Positions 46,001 through 56,889 of a DNA stretch of 64,000 bases are shown piece by piece. The translations under genes and the position numbers were made by a program. Below the pieces are notes generated by a model. That model saw only the letters and a program-made list of their open reading frames with translations, was not told the DNA's origin and did no database searches. Every line of letters begins with the position of its first letter. Within the stretch, counting starts at the first letter, position 1. Origin of the DNA: Homarus americanus. Its lineage: Eukaryota; Arthropoda; Malacostraca; Decapoda; Nephropidae. The stretch lies in NCBI RefSeq assembly GCF_018991925.1, contig NW_024736071.1, positions 11,608,802-11,672,801 on the forward strand, in the 5' to 3' direction.

Positions 46001-47695
46001 CCTCCCTCACACAGCCTCACACATCCCTCACTGCCCCACACATCCCTCACAGCCCCTCACACATCCCTCACACAGCCTCACATCCCTCATACTGCCCCAC
46101 ATCCCTCACACAGCCTCACACATCCCTCACACAGCCTCACACATCCCTCCCACAGCCTCCCACACCTCCTCACACAGCCTCACATCCTCACTGCCTCACA
46201 CTGCCCCACATACTCCTCACACAGCCTCACATCCCTCACACTGCCCCACACATCCCCACACAGCCTCCACATCCCTCACACTGCCTCACACATCCCTCCC
46301 TGCCTCACACCTCCTCACACAGCCTCATACATCCCTCCACACTGCCCCACATCCTCACACTGCCCCACATCCCTCACAGCCTCACACATCCCTCACACTG
46401 CCCATCCCTCCACAGCCTCACATCCCTCACACTGCCTCACACATCCCTCACACTGCCTCACACACTCCTCACACAGCCCCTCACACATCCCTCACACTGC
46501 CCCACATCCCTCACACAGCCTCACACATCCCTCACACTGCCTCACCATCCCCTCACACTGCCTCACACCTCCTCCCACACAGCCTCACATCCCTCACTGC
46601 CTCACACATCCCTCCACCTGCCCCACACATCCCACAGCCTCCCACATCCCTCACACTGCCCACATCCCTCACACAGCCTCACACATCCCTCACACTGCCT
46701 CCACATCCCTCCACACTGCCCTTACACACTCCTCACACAGCCTCACACATCCCTCACACTGCCTCACACATCCCTCACACAGCCTCACACCTCCTCACAC
46801 AGCCTCACACACTCCTCACACATCCCTCACACTGCCTCCACACACTCCTCACACAGCCCCTCACACATCCCTCACACTGCCCCACATCCCTCCACACAGC
46901 CTCACACATCCCTCACACAGCCTCCACACACATCCTCACACTGCCTCACACACTCCTCACACAGCCTCACATCCCTCACTGCCCCACACATCCCTCCACA
47001 CAGCCTCACACATCCCTCACACAGCCTCCACACATCCCTCACACAGCCTCACACATCCCTCACACTGCCTCACACACTCCTCACACAGCCTCACATCCCT
47101 CACACTGCCTCACATCCTTCCACACAGCCTCACACATCCCTCACACTGCCTCACACACTCCTCACACAGCCTCACACATCCCTCACACTGCCTCACATCC
47201 CCTCACACTGCCTCACACACTCCTCACACAGCCTCACACATCCCTCACACAGCCTCACATCCTCACACTGCCTCACACACACTCCTCACACAGCCTCACA
47301 CATCCCTCACACTGCCTCACACACTCCTCACACAGCCTCACATCCCTCCACACTGCCCCACATCCCTCACTCAGCCTCACAGATCCCTCACTGCCTCCCA
47401 TCCCTCACACTGCCTCACACACCTCCTCCACACAGCCTCACATCCCTCCACACTGCCCCACACATCCCTCACACAGCCTCACACATCCCTCACACTGCCC
47501 CACACATCCCTCACACTGCTCACACACCTCCTCACACAGCCTCACATCCCTCACACAGCCTCACACATCCCTCACACAGCCTCACACATCCCTCACACTG
47601 CCCCACACATCCCTCACACAGCCTCACACATCCCTCACACTGCCCCACACATCCCTCACACAGCCTCACACATCCCTCACACTGCTTCACACAGC
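43046..47695 (+). repeat. 4.6-kb CA/CT-rich array, 21-bp unit
   Basis: Units built on CTCACACATCCCTCACACTG and CCTCACACACTCCTCACACAG, with AGCC/TGCC and TCC/CTCC alternation. Period is about 21 bp in the right half and more irregular (15-34 bp) at left. It is almost free of G on the + strand apart from TGCC/AGCC. The unit lacks TAA, TAG and TGA in any plus frame, so very long frames (1390, 242 and 214 codons) run through it regardless of indels. This is the largest array in the window and not a gene. Confidence 0.95.
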
Positions 47696-47800
47696 CACTG
47701 TAGGATGTATCTCTCTACGGACGATTTGTTGATAATAATTACGTGGAGAAAGTCGTCAACCCCATGAAGTACAACTGTTCTTTGTAGTGCTCCATCCAGT
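47696..47800. other. Short unique spacer
   Basis: About 100 unique bases separating two arrays. Nothing is recognised. Confidence 0.4.
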
Positions 47801-48016
47801 CCGTGATGCTGTAGTGATGCTGTTCGTAGTGCTGTAGACTGTGTGATGCTGTAGTGATGCTGTCCGTAGTGCTGTAGACTGTGTGAGCTGTAGTGATGCT
47901 GTCCGTAGTGCTGTAGACTGTGTGATGCTGTAGTGATGCTGTCCGTAGTGCTGTAGACTGTGTGATGCTGTAGTGATGCTGTCCGTAGTGCTGTAGACTA
48001 TGTGATGCTGTAGGTA
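47801..48016 (+). repeat. 40-bp minisatellite, about 5.5 copies
   Basis: Units contain GTGATGCTGTAGTGATGCTG followed by TCCGTAGTGCTGTAGACTGT. They are nearly identical, and one unit lacks two bases (about 47885). Internally the unit is itself a partial repeat of TAGTGATGCTG. Confidence 0.95.
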
Positions 48017-48136
48017 GACTAAGTAATGCTGACTTTGGTTCATGGCCCAACACGCTGGTTCACGGACCATCATTGTGCAATTAATTTCTCTCTCTACACC
48101 TCAGCATCTCCCTCTCTTTCTCGCTCTGTCTTTCTA

Positions 48137-48137
<1 letters not shown>

Positions 48138-48195
<58 letters not shown>

Positions 48196-48196
48196 C
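48138..48196. repeat. (TGTC)n microsatellite
   Basis: About 14 TGTC tetranucleotides. Confidence 0.97.
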
Positions 48197-48219
48197 CTCC
48201 TTTCTCTTGGAGTGTACCA

Positions 48220-48221
<2 letters not shown>

Positions 48222-48308
<87 letters not shown>
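48222..48308. repeat. (GT)n microsatellite with one interruption
   Basis: Two GT runs separated by CAATG at about 48253. Confidence 0.97.
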
Positions 48309-48311
<3 letters not shown>

Positions 48312-48354
48312 TGATCCATCACCGCTGGTGTACAGTGGCTGTCTGGCCGTCTCT

Positions 48355-49125
48355 CACACTCCTCCCCTCTTTCCTCGTCTCTTCTCTCACCTACTACCTC
48401 CCTCCTCCTTCCCACCTCCTCCTTCCCACCTCCTCCTCCTCTTCCCCTACACCACCTTTCCACCTCCTCTTCCTTCTCATCTCTTTATCTTCTCCTACTC
48501 CTTCTCATCTCCTCCTCCTCCCTTCCCTCTCTCCTCTTCCCCCTTCTCCTCTTCCCCCTCACCCCTCTTCTGCCTCCTTCTTCCCATCCTATCCTCCCTC
48601 CTACTTTTTCCTTTTTCACACCGTCTCCTCCATCCTCTCACCCTCCTCCTACCCTCTCCTTCTTTCTCCCCCCTTCCCACTTCACCTTTCCGCCCTCCCA
48701 TCTTTCTCTTTCGCACCTCCACTTCTCCTTTCCACTTCCCCTCCTACCTCTCCCTCTTTCCAACCATCTCTTGGGGTTCTTCCTCTTCCCCCCTTCATTC
48801 TCTCACTCTCTTTCCCACGTCCCTCTTCTCCTCTCTTCCCTTTCCACCTCTCCCTTTCCCTTCTCCTTATCCTCTCCCCTGCTGCTTCTTACCCCATCCT
48901 CTTCTTCCTCCTCATCCTCCCCTCTCCTCCTTCCCTCCACCTCCTTTCCATCTCCCGTTCCTTCTTACCTTTTCCCCTGCTCCTCCTCTTCCTTTCCTTC
49001 CCTCCTCTTCCTTCCCCTCCTCCTCCTCTTCCTTCCCCTCTTCCTTTTCCTCCCCTCTTCCTCCCCATTCTCCTTCTCACCTCACCCCTATTCCCCCCCT
49101 CTCGTTCCCCACACTCCCCCCACCT
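48355..49125 (+). repeat. Pyrimidine tract (CCT/CTT-rich)
   Basis: About 770 bases, more than nine-tenths C and T on the + strand, with CCTCCTCTTCC-type runs and no fixed period. Frames of 144-378 codons rich in S, P, L and F are composition artefacts. Confidence 0.9.
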
Positions 49126-49230
49126 ATGGTCAGGCACAGTGGTGTATTGCATTACTTTATGATCTGAGTGATTTAAATGACATAGAAATGGGAATCCAAG
49201 ACTAGTGAGTGACATTACGGTCATTGTAAC

Positions 49231-49238
49231 ACTTATAC

Positions 49239-49293
<55 letters not shown>
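49231..49293. repeat. (GA)n microsatellite
   Basis: Uninterrupted GA dinucleotides. Unique DNA follows to about 49655. Confidence 0.97.
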
Positions 49294-49298
<5 letters not shown>

Positions 49299-49654
49299 CA
49301 TCTTACTGTTGTTGTATACGTTTAGGGTTTAATCTCCCATTACTTCCCGTCCACGCTGTTTATCTGGTGAAGACTACACTACCTCCCATTACCATAATTA
49401 CTCACCTCTAAACAGGATGTAGTCCAACCCATAGCTGCCCACTGACCTACTGACCCGAGTCTGGTGTTGCGTCATCTGGGAGGTCAAATGAGGTCATCCG
49501 GGGTCAGGAACCGCTTGTCTACCTGTCTTGTTATTTAGACAGGTGTGCGTGTGTGTGTGTGCTGAGAAAGTTTGTGTGTTATTGTAAGTAATCTGTGTTT
49601 CTGTGTATGTGTGTTAGTGTGCGTAAGAATATGTATATCTGTAAGTGTTGTATG

Positions 49655-49655
<1 letters not shown>

Positions 49656-49728
<73 letters not shown>
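49656..49728. repeat. (AAT)n microsatellite
   Basis: About 24 AAT trinucleotides, followed by AT-rich unique DNA to about 50108 with no feature. Confidence 0.97.
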
Positions 49729-49729
<1 letters not shown>

Positions 49730-50108
49730 TTGACCAATTAATTATTACATCTTAAAGTTAGGTACACAATTTACAACATATAAAACAATAATAACTACAG
49801 CACATTAGTTTACATAATTACTAATAATATTCATATTACTTGAACCAGTTATCAGGAAAATTAAGAAATTAGAGAGACGTATTTAAGAGTAAACATTATT
49901 ACAAGCGACCAATCAATCTACATGATACAGTTCATAGTAAAGTAGTAATGTTATATAAGTGATTGTTGACCTTTCGTGGTGTTCTGTCCTCATGGGTCAG
50001 GGTGGCAGTAACAGATATAGTACGAGTGTGTGAATTGTGGCAGGTGTCTTGAGGTGGCAGGTGTCGTCCCGGGTAATTTTTAGTTATTTGAGGTAAGGCG
50101 CAGATCTC

Positions 50109-50162
50109 TAGGTTAGGTTAGTTTAGATTAGGTTTGGTTAGGTTAGGTTAGGTTAGGTTAAT
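50109..50162 (+). repeat. Second interstitial TTAGG-type block
   Basis: AGGTTAGGTTAG, a few degenerate pentamers (TTTAG, ATTAGG, TTTGG) and then four perfect GGTTA units. It is a short telomere-like tract at an internal position. Confidence 0.8.
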
Positions 50163-50272
50163 AAGTCATTGGTTAAAGTGTTAAGCGTATTGCCTACTGA
50201 CTATCCTGGTAATTTATTCAATTACTTCTTTAGATAACTCGAATCTAGGAAATATAATCACGGAAAATGTAA

Positions 50273-50329
50273 CCTTACCTTACCTTACCTTACCTTACCT
50301 TACCTTACCTTACCTTACCTTACCTTACC
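50273..50329 (-). repeat. (CCTTA)n pentamer array
   Basis: About 11 perfect CCTTA units. The reverse strand reads GGTAA and not the telomeric GGTTA, so this is a related but distinct pentamer, 110 bases from the TTAGG block and on the opposite strand. Confidence 0.93.
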
Positions 50330-50392
50330 AACTCCAACCTAGCCAAAAAATGTGATCTTTTCTTGTGAGACTCGGGTGTAATACTGAGGTTG

Positions 50393-50680
50393 TATGCAGT
50401 ATACCTAGGAGACAACAGTATACCTAGGAGACAACATTACATCTATGAGACAACAGTGCACCTAGGAGACAACAGTATACCTAGGAGACAACAGTATACC
50501 TAGGAGACAACAGTACACCTAGGAGAAACGTGTACACCTAGGAGACAACAGTACACCTAGGAGACAGCAGTGCATCTAGGAGACAGCAGTATACCTAGGA
50601 GACAGCAGTATACCTAGGAGACAACAGTATACCTAGGAGACAGCAGTGCACCTAAGAGACAACAGTGCACCTAGGAGACA
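50393..50680 (+). repeat. 20-bp minisatellite (AGTATACCTAGGAGACAACA)
   Basis: About 14 units of AGTATACCTAGGAGACAACA, alternating with GTGCACCTAGGAGACAGCA variants. CCTAGG is a palindrome present in nearly every unit. Confidence 0.95.
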
Positions 50681-50789
50681 TGTGTAGGTGGATGAATCTC
50701 TTACTGTAAGTCTTGTTGACACACGGACAGCGGCGGGCGGCCAAGTGGTGAACCTCTCCCCATCCATCAGTGACTCTACGGGCAGCTGG

Positions 50790-51478
50790 ACCAGAAGGGA
50801 GGTGACGAGGGAGGGAGGGAGAGAAGGAGGAAGGGTGAGAAGCATGGAGGGAAGAAGGGTGATAGCTTGGGAGGGAGGGAGAATGGGAGGAGGATTGAGA
50901 GAGGCAGGGAGGATGGGGGTAGGGTGAGTGAGAAAGAGGGAATAGGGAAGGTGAGAGGTGGGAGGAGGATTGAGAGGCAGTGAAGGAGGAATGATGAGAG
51001 GCAAAGAAGGAGGAGAAGCAAGGAGGGAGGAAGGGTGAATGACAGGGTGGGTGGGTGAGAGAGAAACAGGGAGGGAGAGTGAGAGGCAAGGAGGGAAGGA
51101 AGGAGGAAGGGTGAGAGATAAAGAAGGAGGAAGAGAGACAAGGGAATGAAGGAAGGGTGAGAGAGAGGCGGATAGGGGGGGGAGGGAGGGAAGGAGGAAG
51201 GGTGAGAGACAAGGAAGGGGGAAGAGAGGTAAGAAAAGAGGGAGGAACAGCTAATGGGAGACGGGCCGGAGAACTACTGTAGGAGGGAGAATGAAGGAGG
51301 TGCAGAAGAAGGAAGAGGAAGAGGGAAGTAAAAGAGTGAGAGGCGGTGAGCAAGGAGGCAAAGGAGGTATGATGAGTGTAGGAGAGGGGCTGAGGGAGAT
51401 GAGGTGAGGGAGATGGGAGGGAGATAGGGGAGGTGAGGAAGACAGAGCAGCAAATGGAAGGACAAATAAAAATGTTGA
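50790..51478 (+). repeat. Purine tract (GGGAGGAAGG-rich)
   Basis: A/G-rich sequence with loose GAGGGAGGAAGGGTGAGA units. The minus-strand frames (121-233 codons rich in L, P, S) are artefacts of it. Confidence 0.88.
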
Positions 51479-53305
51479 GTGAGGAGGAGACGTGAAGGGA
51501 GATGGGTAAGGGAGAGTAGGATGATGGGGAAGGGAGGATGGGGGAAGGGAGATGGATGATGGGAAGGGAGGGAGGATGATGGGGAAGGGAGAGGATGATG
51601 GGAAGGGAGAGTAGGATGATGGGGAAGGCAGGATGATAGGATGATGAGAAGGAGAGATGATGATGGGGAAGGGGAGTGGGATGATGGGGAAGGAGAGTAG
51701 GATGATGGGGGGGGAGGATGGTGGGGAAGGGAGAGTAGGATGATGGGTAAGGAGAGTAGGATGATGGGGAAGGAGAGTAGGATGATGGGTAAGGAGAGGG
51801 ATGATGGGAAGGAGAGAGATGATGGGGAAGGGAGGATGGTGGGGAAGGGAGAGTAGGATGATGGGTAAGGGGAGTAGGATAATGGGGCGGGAGAGAGGAT
51901 GATGGAGAGGGAGAGTAGGATGATGGGGAGGGAGAGAGGATGATGGGTAAGGAGGTGGGATGATGGGAGGAGAGTAGGATGAGGATGATGGGATGATGAA
52001 GGAGAGAGGATGATGGGAGGGAGAGGGATGATGGGAGGGAGAGTAGGATGAGGGGGAGGAGAGAGGGATGATGGGAGGGGAGAGATGGGAGGGAGAGTAG
52101 GATGATGGGGAGGGAGAGTAGATGATGATGAGGGAGGGGAGTAGGATGATGGAGGGGAGAGAGGATGATGGGGAGGGAGAGTAGGATGATGGGTAAGGAG
52201 AGGGATGATGGGGAGGGAGAGTAGGATGATGGGGAGGGAGAGAGGATGATGGGTGGGAGGAGAGGGATGATGGGGAGGAGAGGAGGATGATGGAGGGAGT
52301 AGGATGAGGATGATAGGATGATGGGGAGGGAGAGTAGGATGATGGGAGGAGAGGATGATGGGAGGAGAGGATGATGGGAGGGAGAGAGGATGATGGGAGA
52401 GTAGGAGAGGAGGGAGAGAGGATGATGGGGAGGGAGAGGATGATGGGTAAGGGAGAGTGGGATGATGGGGAGGGAGAGTAGGGATGATGGGGGAGGGGAG
52501 AGGATGAGTAAGGAGAGGGGATGATGGGGAGGGAGAGAGGGATAGGGAGATGGGGAGGAGAGAGGATGATGGGGAGAGAGGATGATAGGATGATGGGGAG
52601 GGAGAGAGATGGGGAGGAGAGGATGATGAGGGAGAGAGAGAGGGAGAGGATGATGGGGGAGAGAGGATGATGGGAGGGAGAGTAGGATGATGGGGAGGAG
52701 AGAGGATGATGGGGAGGGGAGAGTAGGATGATGGGTAAGGAGAGGGATGATGGGGGAGAGAGGATGATGGGGAGGGGAGAGTAGGATGATGGGTATGGGA
52801 GGATAATGGGGAATGGAGGATGATGGGTAATTGAGAGTAGGATGAGGGGAAGGGAGGATTATGAGGGAATGGAGGATGATGGGTAAGGGAGATTAGGATG
52901 ATGGGGAATGGAGGATGATGGGTAAGGGAGAGTAGGATGATGGGGAGGAGAGAGGATGATGGGTATGGAGGATAATGGGGAATGGAGGATGATGGGTACT
53001 GAGAGTAGGATGAGGGGGAAGGAGGATGATGAGGAATGGAGGATGATGGGTAAGGGAGATTAGGATGATGGGGAATGGAGGATGATGGGGTAAGGGAGAG
53101 TATGATGGGAGGAGAGTAGGATGATGGGTAGGAGGATAATGGGGAATGGAGGATGATGGGTAATTGAGAGTAGGATGAGGGGGAAGGAGGATGATGAGGA
53201 ATGGAGGATGATGGGTAAGGAGATTAGGGATGATGGGGAAGGAGGATGATGGGTAAGGGAGAGTAGGATGAGGGGGAAGGGAGGATGATGGGGAAGTGTG
53301 GTGGA
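51479..53305 (+). repeat. 1.8-kb purine minisatellite (GAGAGTAGGATGATGGGGAA)
   Basis: Roughly 80 units of 18-26 bp with core GAGAGTAGGATGATGGGGAA. C is almost absent. Left and right thirds favour GGGGAAGGGAG and GGGGAATGGAGG variants; the middle favours GGGGAGGGAGAG. Right-hand units show a longer repeat of about 150-200 bp (compare 52795-52950 with 52965-53130). Confidence 0.93.
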
Positions 53306-53349
53306 TAATAAGGCAGATGAGAGAAACATAAGCAATAGTGAGTGAGGGA

Positions 53350-53545
53350 AAATTTTTTGAGGTGGTCGTTGGAGTGAGGTGGTCGTTAAAATGAGGTGGT
53401 CGTTGGAGTTAGGTGGTCGTTAGGGTGAGTTGGTTGTTAGAATGGGGTGGTCGTTGGAATGGGGTGATCCTGTAGGAGTGAGGTAGTCGCTGCAATAAGG
53501 TGTTTAACAGAAGTGAGACAGTCGGTGCAATAGGGTGGGCACAGA
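53350..53545 (+). repeat. 17-bp minisatellite (GAGGTGGTCGTTGGAGT)
   Basis: About ten units of GAGGTGGTCGTTGGAGT, increasingly diverged to the right. Confidence 0.88.
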
Positions 53546-53598
53546 GCTGAGGTGATCTTTATGCAGTTGTATGACAATCACTGGACAGACGTGGTCGC

Positions 53599-53602
<4 letters not shown>

Positions 53603-53657
<55 letters not shown>
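53603..53657. repeat. (GA)n microsatellite
   Basis: Uninterrupted GA dinucleotides. Confidence 0.97.
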
Positions 53658-53661
<4 letters not shown>

Positions 53662-53699
53662 GTGTGATGGGCTTGGTGCTGTAAACAGATCAGGTGTCG

Positions 53700-53985
53700 T
53701 CTAGCTAGGGCAGCAGACAGGGTAGTGGTAGTGGTGGTGGTGAGGAGGAGTCGGTGTCGGGGATCTTCTGGCCTCCTGCAGTCAACACCTCGATCCTGAC
53801 AGGACTCCGGGTGGCCACGAAAGGTGTCTGGGGGGATCCTTCCTTCTCCTCTCCTCCTCCTACCTCTCGTCTTGCCTGTCTAGATCCGTCTGGTGCTTCC
53901 TTCACACCCCTTTGTCTGACTACCCGCGAACTGTCGGCTCCTGTCACTTCACGATCAGAGGAAGCGGAGTCCTGTTTCGATTAAA
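53700..53985. other. GC-rich island open on both strands, possible exon
   Basis: Non-repetitive GC-rich sequence with codon-like third-position GC bias. On minus, an 80-codon frame includes TPFVATRSPVRIEVLTAGGQ before a Pro/Ser tail and stop, with an acceptor-like GTGACAG at its start. On plus, a 76-codon frame includes SILTGLRVATKGVWGDPS. Both cannot be real. No domain is recognised and neither has a confirmed partner exon. Confidence 0.25.
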
Positions 53986-54545
53986 GGTTTATTTTACGTG
54001 CATATCTTGTGTACGTGTTGTAATGAGTAGAGTGTGTGATATGTGTTTCTCGGTGTATGTGTTTGTTGGTGTAGTTGCTTTGTTTTTGTGTGTGAGTATG
54101 ATTGTTTAATGTTTATGTGTATATGTCATGAATAATGTGTTTGTGTATATATACATATGTTCACGTGTGTGTGTGTGTGTGTGTGTGTGTACAAATAACA
54201 CACATTATGGGTTAGTTATAACAAGAAATCTCATGTTTATGCAGCACCAGTATATATCAATTGCTGTGGGAAGTGAGGTAGTTAAGTCCAAGGTTTTACC
54301 CATAAAAGAACTTGGTAAAGTTATTAATTTACTCTATATGATATAATGTTCTTTGATTACTTAAGTAGTTCTTGGAATCTAAGATGTTAATGACTCCCTT
54401 TAAAATCTCTATTGACATGACATAAAAGTCCAAATTTAATACTACATTCATTTTATAATATGGTACCTAAGAGAAGATGACTCTTCCCTAGTGTGTGTTT
54501 ATGATATAGTGAAGCATCAAGTCTCCCTCACAACATCCCCTGCAG
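53986..54545. other. Unique AT-rich DNA
   Basis: TG-rich and AT-rich sequence with a short (GT)n at 54165-54190. No supported gene. Confidence 0.5.
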
Positions 54546-54660
54546 GTGTACCAGTGGAGTAAGAAGACAGTGACGACGTGACTTGTTTTAAGAACTCCTT
54601 TGCTTATATTGAACTGTAGTGCATTAAACCTTGATTCATTACTGTTTAAGATAATAAATA
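54546..54660 (+). other. Possible short terminal exon with polyA signal
   Basis: A good acceptor (pyrimidine tract TCTCCCTCACAACATCCCCT, then GCAG at 54542-54545) precedes 11 sense codons reading VYQWSKKTVTT and a TGA at 54579-54581. AATAAA follows at 54653-54658, a plausible 3' UTR distance. Eleven codons are too few to judge coding potential and no upstream exon is proven. Confidence 0.22.
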
Positions 54661-55390
54661 CTACCTGTTAATATCCTTCAAACAACCATTAACCAAAGAT
54701 GATCAAAATTAGGTCAGTAACTACACTAAACGACATGTAAACATATATCCCTCACAAGATAATACTTCTATTAGTCAATCGAGAGAGGCGGACTTTAAGC
54801 TTAATTATATTCAACAATGTCTTTGTTCAATTCAATTTCAATTGTTTGTTCCTTGATAGAGGAAGCGGGATCCTAGTGCTGTCACTAGGTCCCCCTGTAG
54901 TGTCTTTGTTTAGATGTAAGTTCCCTGAGGCGTATATAAGAGGGGATCTACAACAGATTGATCCTGACACCTCAGCATATTTGTGCCTTGCTTCAGAGAC
55001 AAGTGTATAAGTTGAGGGTCTCCAGATTAAGTGATGAGGATAGGGAGTCGGTGACGAGTAAACTGTGCCAGTGACTTCTGGGTGATGGACGGTGGTCATC
55101 CTCCACTTGTGATAAGAAACACGCGCCACCTGACGTCACCGATTACCAGCTGCTGTCCGTACCCTGTGTCCGAATATATATTTCATCTATAGATTTTATA
55201 AACATGAAGTTGATTGATTTCTATGTTAAATAGCCCTCCATTCTATACAATTTAATTCATATACACCAATTTTTCATTAGTCTATCAGTCTTAAATCCGT
55301 AAAATTATACAAAAATCTAAGAAAAATGTCACGCGGTAAACGGAGGTCGTGACCATAGGTGTTAGAACCGATTTCCATTTTGGCGGGAAA

Positions 55391-55392
<2 letters not shown>
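54661..55392. other. Unique AT-rich DNA, nothing recognised
   Basis: Unique sequence without supported gene, RNA or repeat. Confidence 0.5.

Positions 55393-55446
<54 letters not shown>
55393..55446. repeat. (GT)n microsatellite
   Basis: Uninterrupted GT run. T-rich unique DNA follows to about 55920. Confidence 0.97.
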
Positions 55447-55447
<1 letters not shown>

Positions 55448-55924
55448 CCCCGGCTATCTTCTTTGTTTTGACCGTAAGAACCATTTAATCCAATCTGCTT
55501 GTTACACCTGTCTACCACACCTGTTTGTTTGTAGCCTCTGTCTACAATACTTGTTTGTTTTTAATGATTGTCTACTTCTCCTGCGTATAGTGGCTGTCTA
55601 CCTCTTCTGTTTACAGCGCCAATATGCCGTACTTGTTTATCTAAGCTTATCTAATCCCAGTGTTCTCAGTTGTCTACAATAGTTAATTTGTAAGATACTA
55701 TCACGCAGGATGTTTATGGAACTTGTTTATAATTTGTTTGTGCTGTTTCCTGTTTTTTTTCTACAGTTCCCTTGTTTACACTGCCCACACATTTATAACG
55801 GCTTCATAGTGAGAATTTCCATATTTTCTTTTTCTTCATATTTCTTTTCAAAGCTCAAATACGATATAAATTTCAAGTGAAGTTCATCAGTACTCACCAA
55901 AGCTAATTTAACCTAACGATATAT

Positions 55925-56182
55925 TGTTTATATAATCTGTCTACACATCGTTTATATTACCTGTCTATGTACTGTTTATATTTACCTGTCTATACATTGC
56001 TTACATTACCTGTCTATGTACTGTTTATATTTACCTGTCTACACATCGTTTATATTACCTGTCTATGTACTGTTTATATTTACCTGTCTACACATCGTTT
56101 ATATTACCTGTCTATGTACTGTTTATATTACCTGTCTATGCACTGTTTATATTACCTGTCTATGCACTGTTTATATTACCTT
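55925..56182 (+). repeat. 24/25-bp minisatellite (TATTACCTGTCTATGTACTG)
   Basis: About ten units with core TATTACCTGTCTATGTACTG followed by TTTA, alternating with ACACATCG-containing units. Nearly all contain TTACCTG, the reverse complement of CAGGTAA. Confidence 0.95.
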
Positions 56183-56889
56183 ACCCAAAGAGGACTGAGC
56201 AAAGTTCTATCGTAATCAGTGTTGTATCAGGTAAGCATAGATCAACGCAGGTATGGCTGACGAGGATGACCAAGTCGTGCTGTGATATCGTAAAGGGCTG
56301 CACTAAATTATGCTATATTATCGTAGTTATCGTGGATCATATATAATAGTCGTACTGTGAGCGATAATTTATGGCCGAAGAAGATATACGTGACTTTCCT
56401 TTGTAAACAGTGAGGTAAGAATTGCTGCAGTTATATGGACTATCAGTATCTTTATTTTATGTATGTTCTAAAGTTTTCTGGCGCTATTCGTACAACAAAA
56501 GCAATAAAAACAAAGCGAGAACTAAAGAGGTGATGAGGTAAGGGAGTAATCTTGTGTGAGGAGGAGGAAGTGGTGGTGGTGGGTGGCGACAGTTGTTGGG
56601 CACGAGTGGTGGTGAACACAGGTGTGACGCCCCTCACGCCTCCTATGTGTAACGTTTTCTCTATTGATTGTGTGTCGGTGTTTATGACGACACGCACATC
56701 GATTCAAACACTTGTACTATTGCTATTGTTTTAGTCGTTAATTTGAGTCAGTATAAGAATACCTTTGGTGTAAGTTATTCTTTCTAATGAAAATTAAAAT
56801 ACCAATGTGGTTGTTGAGCTCAATAATGTCCTTAAGTTTACAATAAGACTTAACTAATAAACTCACCAATGTAACTAATTTGTATTGTG
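56183..56889. other. Unique DNA, nothing recognised
   Basis: Unique AT-rich sequence, briefly GC-rich at 56560-56640. No supported feature. Confidence 0.5.

Noticed and set aside
43595..47767. 1390-codon open frame, the longest in the window
   Set aside because: It translates a 21-bp CA/CT-rich tandem array lacking stop triplets. No domain, start context or exon structure; equivalent frames exist in other registers.
48026..49162. 378-codon plus frame with Cys-Val and Ser/Pro/Leu blocks
   Set aside because: It crosses TGTC and GT microsatellites and a pyrimidine tract, and is composition-driven throughout.
50273..50329. CCTTA array as true telomeric repeat
   Set aside because: The telomeric C-strand would be CCTAA. 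CCTTA is a different pentamer.
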